Source: Podocnemis expansa (lineage: Eukaryota > Chordata > Testudines > Podocnemididae). Taken from it: 64,000 nucleotides of DNA. The notes under the pieces are model-generated. The model was not told the DNA's origin and made no database searches. It was given only the letters and a program-made list of their open reading frames with translations. The translations under genes were made by a program, and so were the position numbers. Positions 57,748 to 64,000 of this stretch are shown in pieces. The first letter of the stretch is position 1. The number at the start of each line of letters is the position of its first letter. The stretch spans positions 14,996,954 to 15,060,953 of the forward strand of contig ML682007.1 in NCBI GenBank assembly GCA_007922195.1, in the 5' to 3' direction.

Positions 57748-58241
57748 AGGAAAGCCAGTGTGGTGAAACCTGACACTATAAATCCAATTTGTGGNNNNNN
57801 NNNNNNNNNNNNNNNNNNNNNNNNNNNNNNNNNNNNNNNNNNNNNNNNNNNNNNNNNNNNNNNNNNNNNNNNNNNNNNNNNNNNNNNNNNNNNNNNNNNN
57901 NNNNNNNNNNNNNNNNNNNNNNNNNNNNNNNNNNNNNNNNNNNNNNNNNNNNNNNNNNNNNNNNNNNNNNNNNNNNNNNNNNNNNNNNNNNNNNNNNNNN
58001 NNNNNNNNNNNNNNNNNNNNNNNNNNNNNNNNNNNNNNNNNNNNNNNNNNNNNNNNNNNNNNNNNNNNNNNNNNNNNNNNNNNNNNNNNNNNNNNNNNNN
58101 NNNNNNNNNNNNNNNNNNNNNNNNNNNNNNNNNNNNNNNNNNNNNNNNNNNNNNNNNNNNNNNNNNNNNNNNNNNNNNNNNNNNNNNNNNNNNNCCACAA
58201 ATTGGATTTATAGTGTCAGGTTTCACCACACTGGCTTTCCT
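57748..58241. repeat. Perfect 47-bp inverted repeat bracketing an assembly gap
   Basis: 57748-57794 (aggaaagccagtgtggtgaa...) and 58195-58241 are exact reverse complements (47 of 47). Each inner end touches the N run. Either a fold-back element with long arms lies here and defeated assembly, or contig ends were joined in a mirrored way. Confidence 0.95.
57795..58194. other. Assembly gap, 400 N
   Basis: Exactly 400 unknown bases. Long open frames reported across it would be artefacts of unread sequence. Confidence 0.99.
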
Positions 58242-60059
58242 TCTGTGCTTTCATCATACCAGGTTACTGATGCATTGTGATGTAAAGGACAAGTTGGAAT
58301 TATTGGAAATAAATTCTTTACTTGAGCCACCCATGCTTTTTACTTCCTCCTGCAAAGTGCATGTGACCCATGTGCCATTTACTTTCACTTCAGGCAGCTC
58401 TTCAAGCATTTAAATGTTTTGCAATGTTGTGTGAGAGAGAAGAGTTAAGTGGCTGCTTTATTTTACTGAAAATGCAGCTTTCATTTCACATTAATTTTTT
58501 TGCATTCTCTGTGCCAATTTGCAACAGCTTGTTTCTCATCCCCACATTTGTTTAAAGCTCCCTAACAGACTGATTCATTTTTTCATGCTGTTTTTTAAGT
58601 TAGAGGAACATGACTTTGCACGTGGTCGGGAACCCAGATAAGCCTCCCTCTAGAGACAGTGATTGGCAGCTGCCCCCGTTGTGCAGATGTGAAACTGGGA
58701 AAGCTAATTTTCCAATCTGACTTTCTAGTTGCTATTACTATCTGTCATTTTACACTGCCGCTCGTTAAAGCCAACTCCTTGCCAGATGGAACTCTGCCTG
58801 CTTACAGGGTGTCTATTTTCTGCCACTCATGGATCACGACAATGTCAGAAAATATGTCAGTAAGCTCCCTTCCCTATCCTTCTGATGCTGGATAGATTGG
58901 TGACATTATGCAAAATACCTGCCATCAGTTTCTTAATACAATTTATTGGGAGTGTGTGGCTGGGGGGTGAGGAGGACAAGGTATTGTATCCACCAAGGAT
59001 AAATTGCTGGTAATATGGAGTGAGGTGGATGACAGGTTACAGCACAAATGCTTCATTTTGCGACCACAGATGATCTCTCTAAAGTGAACAGGAACAGCTA
59101 ATGACCCATGAGAACAATATAGGCCCTCCAAGTACTGATATGTGAACTACTGGAATAAGTAAATCATTTGCTTGAGTGACAATTACAGCTACAACTAGGA
59201 GACAACTCCAGTCATAGTGTCCCAACCCTACTAAGACAGGTGACTTAGCTGCACGGTATTCAAAGATTCAGAGCTTGAATTAATATCCAAAAACTGTAAT
59301 ATACCATATTCAAATGATCTGAATTAAGTCCTTTAAATGAATTGGGGTATAAGTGGAACATAGGGCTTTACAGGAATCTCCTGGTCTGATGTTTGCAGTG
59401 CAGTGAAAGGGTGCTGTCAGTAATGCACTATTTGTCCAAATCATGGTGTGATGGAACTATGGACAATATTTAAGGAGTTATGGAACTATAATGAAATATT
59501 CTTTTAGTGCATCAGTCAAGGCAGGTCACCAGAAGGTGATAAACATGTTCTGGTTAGGAATGAGATAGAGGATGCTGATCTCTCCTTGGCTAGTGATTGT
59601 CCGTTGTATGACTTACAATGGAAGTCTGTTTGCATATGCAGCTGCCTGCTAATCAAAGTTGCAAAATTGACAAGAGATCACAAAATCAACAGGAAGGAAT
59701 GCCAGCAGGACATTCTCTTGCTTACAACTAAGAGAATGACTCTAGCATATGAGGAAAATGCAGTGTCACAAGGGGATGCAGGGTATCTTTCATGGAGGAA
59801 ACAACTTGAGATACTGGCTTGTTTCATGAAAAAGGGATCCTGAACTCTGGAAAATGCTGGGGAGTGACACTGTAATGCCTGGTAGTAACTAGTTAAATAA
59901 GTTTAGGTTTTAGAAGGCATGTTATGATTTTTTTATATGTATTTATTTCCAATATTCTTACTTGCTATTATTCAAATATCTGCTCTTTGTTAAATAAACA
60001 GGAACATGTTTTCACTACAAATATATCTAAGTGCTGTGTGTTAAACAGAGTGGTCATTT
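58242..60059. other. Unique sequence
   Basis: No repeat family or exon was recognised. Confidence 0.4.
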
Positions 60060-60930
60060 GAGGCAACACTGGTAGGCTGGTGTCCCCTGTGTCTTTGGGA
60101 GCAGCTGATCTGTGAAGTCTGTGAATGTCCGGAGGGCTGCTTGGAGGGCTCGTGGGTCAGAGCCTGCCTATTGCTGATCTGCAGAGGTACAGTGCAACCT
60201 GCATGGGTGAATAGTGGACAGATTGTTTCACCTACAGCCAGTGGAGTTACACTCCCGATCGGCATTTACAAGGCTTCCTTATTAAGGGCAGGTGGCAGTG
60301 AGGTACCTCTGAGTCTGGGGTAGCCTGTGAAGCATCACACGGGCCTGCAGGGAGCAGGAGGACTCCTGCTGAATCAGGGATTGCCCTGCTAGGGGAGTGC
60401 CAAAAAATCTCCAGGGGCACAACCAGCTGGGGAGCAGAATATGCTTAATAAGCTCTGCAAACTTAGTGAGAGTGGTGCTGATCCACTGGGGACCTGAGAA
60501 GAGGCAGGGGTAAGGGCCAAGACAGGGTAAGGTAGGTATTAGTCTAGGGATGTAGCAAAGGCAATCAGTGCACGTGGGCCATGACTGCCTCTTTAAGGGT
60601 TCCCGAACCAGACCCTAGTGGAGTGGGAGGGCCTGTTGTCCCCAGCAGGCCACCAAGGAAGGTAAAGCCAAAACCCCTCTGGCAAGGGCAACACACCCCC
60701 AAACTCCCTGAAGCCAGAACCAGACTGAAGGTTCAATGTATAGTCAAACGACTATGAGTTACTGGACTACTGATTTTAACTCGGGGGGAGCAGGGCTTCA
60801 TTCAACCCAGCCAGAGGGCTGAGATGCAAGACAAAGCAGACCATTGCTGGGCTCACATGTCTGTCAGCACGGAGGCTATAGGAGAACGGCTACACCATGC
60901 TTAGTGATCAGGGGCAAGCTGGCAGAAGAG
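60060..60930. other. GC-rich block, possible old LTR or other repeat
   Basis: Clearly richer in G and C than its flanks, with strings such as gactgcctctttaagggttc, ggagtgggagggcctgttgt and ccccagcaggccaccaagga. It looks like the 5' or LTR part of a long retroelement, but I see no terminal repeat, primer-binding site or coding remnant. A GC-rich unique block is equally possible. Confidence 0.25.
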
Positions 60931-60999
60931 TCACATGCTTATGTTAAGGTTTTTCTTTATAATTGTTAGCACTGTGGACTTCCTCTGTCTAAAGAGAGC

Positions 61000-61195
61000 C
61001 AGTGTGGTCTAGCCAGAGTGCTGGAAAGGGAGTTGGAAGGAGGCCACTCTTGGCCACTGACTCACTGTATGATCTTGGAAAAAACACATTTCTCTGTTCC
61101 TTAGTTCCCCATCTTTAACATGCTTTTCTGCTTTGTAAAGCATGTTGACATCTGTGGAAGAAAATACTAAATAAAACAGAAGTATTCTTATTCTT
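61000..61195 (+). repeat. MIR SINE, near full length
   Basis: gccagtgtggtctagccaga (tRNA-like head), then ggccactgactcactgtatg and atcttgg, a ttagttccccatctttaac segment, and the tail tctgtggaagaaaatactaa...agtattcttatt. The order of these parts is that of MIR/CORE-SINE, and this is the best preserved copy here. Confidence 0.7.
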
Positions 61196-62879
61196 GGAGG
61201 CAGCATGGAAGAAGTGAGTGGGGTGACAAAGTTCTTCCTTTCTCTGGTGGGTCCCACAATTCCCTTTAGTGGTAAGTCTGTTTCCCTCAGGCCTCCAGGC
61301 TTGGGAAAGCTCCTTTGCCGCCCATCAGCCAGGGTTTTTTTCTTCTCCCCAGTCTTTGTACTTGTGGACTCTTTCTGATCAGCATTCTGCTTATTTTCTA
61401 GATCTGCTGCCTTTTAACCATACTTTGCCTCCTCTCACACACTCCCATAGCTTTCCTCACTCCCACATGCTAGCCACCTGCTTTCTCTGGAGGAAAGGCT
61501 TTTGAACATGTCCTGGGTGGGGCCTTGATTAGCGCCAGGTATGCCAATCAACCTGGAGTAACCATTGCTCATCTACAAGGAGGAAAGGGTCTTGCTGAGC
61601 CTGGCGCTAATATACTGGTTTTCTAGAGCTCTCACCCTGACACAGTTTATAGGAGGAATCTGAAGGAAGAGATGGTGAACTGAAATGGAGAGGGCATTTC
61701 ATACATACACAGTGGTCTGTAAAAAGGCCTAGCAACAACTGATGGTGAAAGAGAGATTAACAGAGCATTGAGGCTGGTGGAGAGTAGGCAGAAGAATGTG
61801 GTTTTAGATCTAGACTAGCACAGTTTTGTAGGACCTGGAAGGTGGCTTCTTAATTTTTACGCACATTGAGAAAAACAAGACAAAATAGTATTTCTTGGTA
61901 ATTTCATTCGCCCCTTTCCAGACTAAGCCAGAGCAGAGAGGTACAAAGGAAATTAATATGAAACATAATGTGGAAAAGTGTTACACAGGGATTTTCAGTG
62001 TTCAGTTGGTTTAACTTGGGGCAAAGGATTGAATCAGTTCTCTTTTTATCTGAATGAGTTTACTTAGCCTTAGTACAGGTCTCCAATCTCCCCATTCCTT
62101 CTGGGTCACTACAGGAAGTATCTGAAGATCAGACAATATGTCATTGAATTCCTTTTTAAAAGGTGGAAAATGGACATGCAGGTGAACAGGGTTTAAGCTG
62201 GGTCTTACTGAGCTGAGGGCTCCGTTTCAAAAGTGACGTGGAAATGGTTTCTGTAATTTGTGCTTGCAGACTGCTAGCTGAAAGAAATACATTTCAGTCA
62301 TGCCAGAAATGCATTACCAATACTTCTGATCAAATCTAAAATGTAATACAGGAAATCAAGAAAATGCAAAAAAAAACCCCAAACAAACAAAAAAACACCC
62401 CTTCAGCTTCATCACAGCTCTACCAGTTTCAAACAGACTGAGTTAGCATACCTGAACATTGTGCTGGTACTTTGGAGAAATAGGAAACTACTTTGCAATC
62501 ACTTTGACATGAAAGAAATACAAACAGTGTGGTTATGCATTGCTGTTGAAGGCGTCTGTCTTTCAACAAGATCTCTTTTGTAGAAGTATATTGTGTCCTT
62601 ATCTGTAACTGCACACACAGCCAGTGGGTTACCTGAGTGACAGCACTCAAAGGTATAAAGACCAGTAACCCCTTTAATGCTTGATCATATACCTGGAATG
62701 GACTGTTATGTCAAGGAATTGGTAAATCAGTTTTGGAGGAGTGACCACTGTCTTAGTTGTGGAGCTATTAGTGTATAGACAAACAACGTAATAAAAAGTA
62801 GGGTATTGCCAACTTTCAGTTGGTGTACTCTTTTAAAGGATGACACAGAGTTCACTGATATCAATAAAAAGACTCCGAT
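61196..62879. other. Unique sequence with a 12-bp inverted repeat
   Basis: attagcgccagg (61528-61539) and cctggcgctaat (61600-61611) are exact inverted copies 60 bases apart. An A/C-rich run lies at 62368-62400. No exon was recognised. Confidence 0.4.
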
Positions 62880-62945
62880 TGTCTTCACTGGCATTTGGAT
62901 CAGGTTCTTTATATAAAGAATCCAATCCAAATGCCAGTGAAGACA
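62880..62945. repeat. Closed 66-bp palindrome
   Basis: tgtcttcactggcatttgga and its inverted copy meet at ctttatataaag with no loop. The 33-bp arms differ at 3 positions. The arm contains actggcatttggatcagg, a version of the dispersed motif seen at 16753 and 35625. Confidence 0.9.
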
Positions 62946-64000
62946 TATATATGTGAGAGATTATTTAACTTCTGAGTTCAACTTTCTTCTGAAATACAAG
63001 ACCACTGGTCTTTTTTTCCCACCGTTTTCAATGCAGATGCTAGCCAGTACATAGTTTTCTGCTTTTAATCTTTCAAGTCATCTGAAATATTGTGAGTGTT
63101 TGTGAGAGCATTCATGAAAGTGCAGGGTTGATAACCTTGGAAAATAGCCACTTTTTTTTTTATGAGGTTGAAGCCAATATGATTCTATGGAAGTGACTTT
63201 CAAAACCTATAGAGTTTAATGGGAAATCTAACTTCTCTGCAGAGTTTTTATACCACCTTTTAGAATTTTGTGGAAAGATATATAACCATGGGATGGTTCA
63301 AAACAGCAGTAGAAAAGTTATCATTTTCCGTTTGATTATATAGGACTTTTTCCCTAAGACAGGAACAGTCAGCTGCAGTTCCTCGTAATCAACAGCAGTC
63401 CCATCTACCACACACTATCCAGCCCAGAGGGACTGCCTCTAAAAATGGGTTCATTTCTTTCTTTAGCTCTATTAAGGAAAAGCCCTGTAATATTTAATAG
63501 CAAATGTGAGGCTTTCTATAGGGTTTTTAAACATCTATCAGAATTTAATAGAAATGATATCCCTGCTTTAGGATTTTATTGAATGGTTTAAAAGACTTAT
63601 AGGGAGCACACTATTCTCTGGCATATTGTATTTGTTAGTAACAATAATAAATGAATGTTTGTTTTGTTCTCTAACTGTGCAAGGATTTATTGATAAATGC
63701 ATGCAAAGCTGTGTTGTTAGATTGTCCTAGTGAAACTGCCTTTGCTGAGCACTTAATGAAACTAAAGATGCTGTTGTCTGCCGAGTGAGGGTCAGAGGAC
63801 TGTACAGCTTATATCTTCATTTATTAAGAGCTGAGGTCTGTGATTCTGGCACTCCCAAAGCATGCAGCATAGAAAAACCTTATAAGCATTCACATGGGAG
63901 CAAACAAAATCAGTTTTTGAGTAATTTATTTATTTTATATCTGGTGCAACATTTAAAATCTGAACGCTGAAAACCAGCTGATCTCTCCTAGGCCTGCAAA
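62946..64000. other. Unique sequence to the window end
   Basis: AT-rich. 63480-63700 has several TAAT/TTAATA strings and tgataaatgcatgcaaagct with an octamer-like ATGCAAA; a weak candidate for regulatory sequence. No exon or repeat was recognised. Confidence 0.35.

Noticed and set aside
57729..58413. Long open frames of 140-217 codons
   Set aside because: They run through 400 N and exist only because unknown bases contain no stop.
60060..60930. GC-rich block as an endogenous retrovirus LTR
   Set aside because: No terminal repeat pair, primer-binding site or gag/pol remnant is visible; left as unclassified.

Overview
This window is vertebrate nuclear DNA. It is AT-rich, has no recognisable protein-coding gene, rRNA, tRNA or CRISPR array, and is crowded with old transposable-element copies. 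CR1 LINEs, MIR SINEs, many short hAT-type and PIF/Harbinger-type non-autonomous DNA elements, and a SINE-like family ending in a 'cttcgtcagatgc' motif point to a sauropsid, most likely a turtle (an inference from remembered repeat landscapes, not a database result). I read it as a gene desert or a large intron. No translated segment reads as a conserved exon. The coding remnants I recognise belong to LINE reverse-transcriptase genes, all broken.

Layout. 0-5 kb: a hAT element, a degraded palindrome-array MITE, an inverted-dimer SINE split by a second MITE, and a CR1 3' end. 5-16 kb: mostly unique sequence with a GTCGAC-core MITE (7.86 kb), a hAT element with a perfect 8-bp duplication (10.35 kb), a CR1 3' end (14.6 kb) and an inverted-dimer SINE (15.8 kb). 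16-24 kb: a GC-rich hAT element (16.16 kb), an AT-rich homeobox-motif tract (18.1-18.6 kb) and a CR1 3' end (19.4 kb). 24-29 kb: a 1.46-kb CR1 inserted in a MIR and itself hit by a SINE, a MITE nested in a MITE (26.1-26.6 kb), another MITE (27.8 kb) and a dimer SINE (28.75 kb). 30-35 kb: a MIR, an unexplained 184-codon open frame, and a CR1 that carries a hAT insertion and a 78-bp-arm hairpin, followed by a TTCGAA-core MITE. 38-46 kb: a second homeobox-motif tract, a dimer SINE, a potential G-quadruplex tract, a (CTTT)15 microsatellite and a three-level nest (MITE > hAT > SINE). 46-58 kb: a TTCGAA-type MITE, an L1/Tx1-type LINE 3' end, more hAT elements, dimer SINEs and a fragment of another LINE. 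57.8-58.2 kb: a 400-base assembly gap bracketed exactly by a perfect 47-bp inverted repeat. 60-64 kb: a GC-rich block, a near full-length MIR and a closed 66-bp palindrome.

The two most interesting systems are mobile elements. (1) Several MITE families share a GGCTATGTCTACAC-like terminus and 3-bp TAA/TTA-like target duplications, but their interiors are arrays of 14-bp palindromes. The palindromes of the three main cores all fit one frame, TTA-NN-TCGA-NN-TAA, and most have decayed at the central CpG. (2) A SINE-like element occurs repeatedly as a head-to-head inverted dimer flanked as one unit by 10-16 bp direct repeats. These dimers have recurring 3' ends and apparently 5'-truncated derivatives, which suggests that the fold-back dimer itself was mobilised. 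Nested copies give a local order of insertion events.
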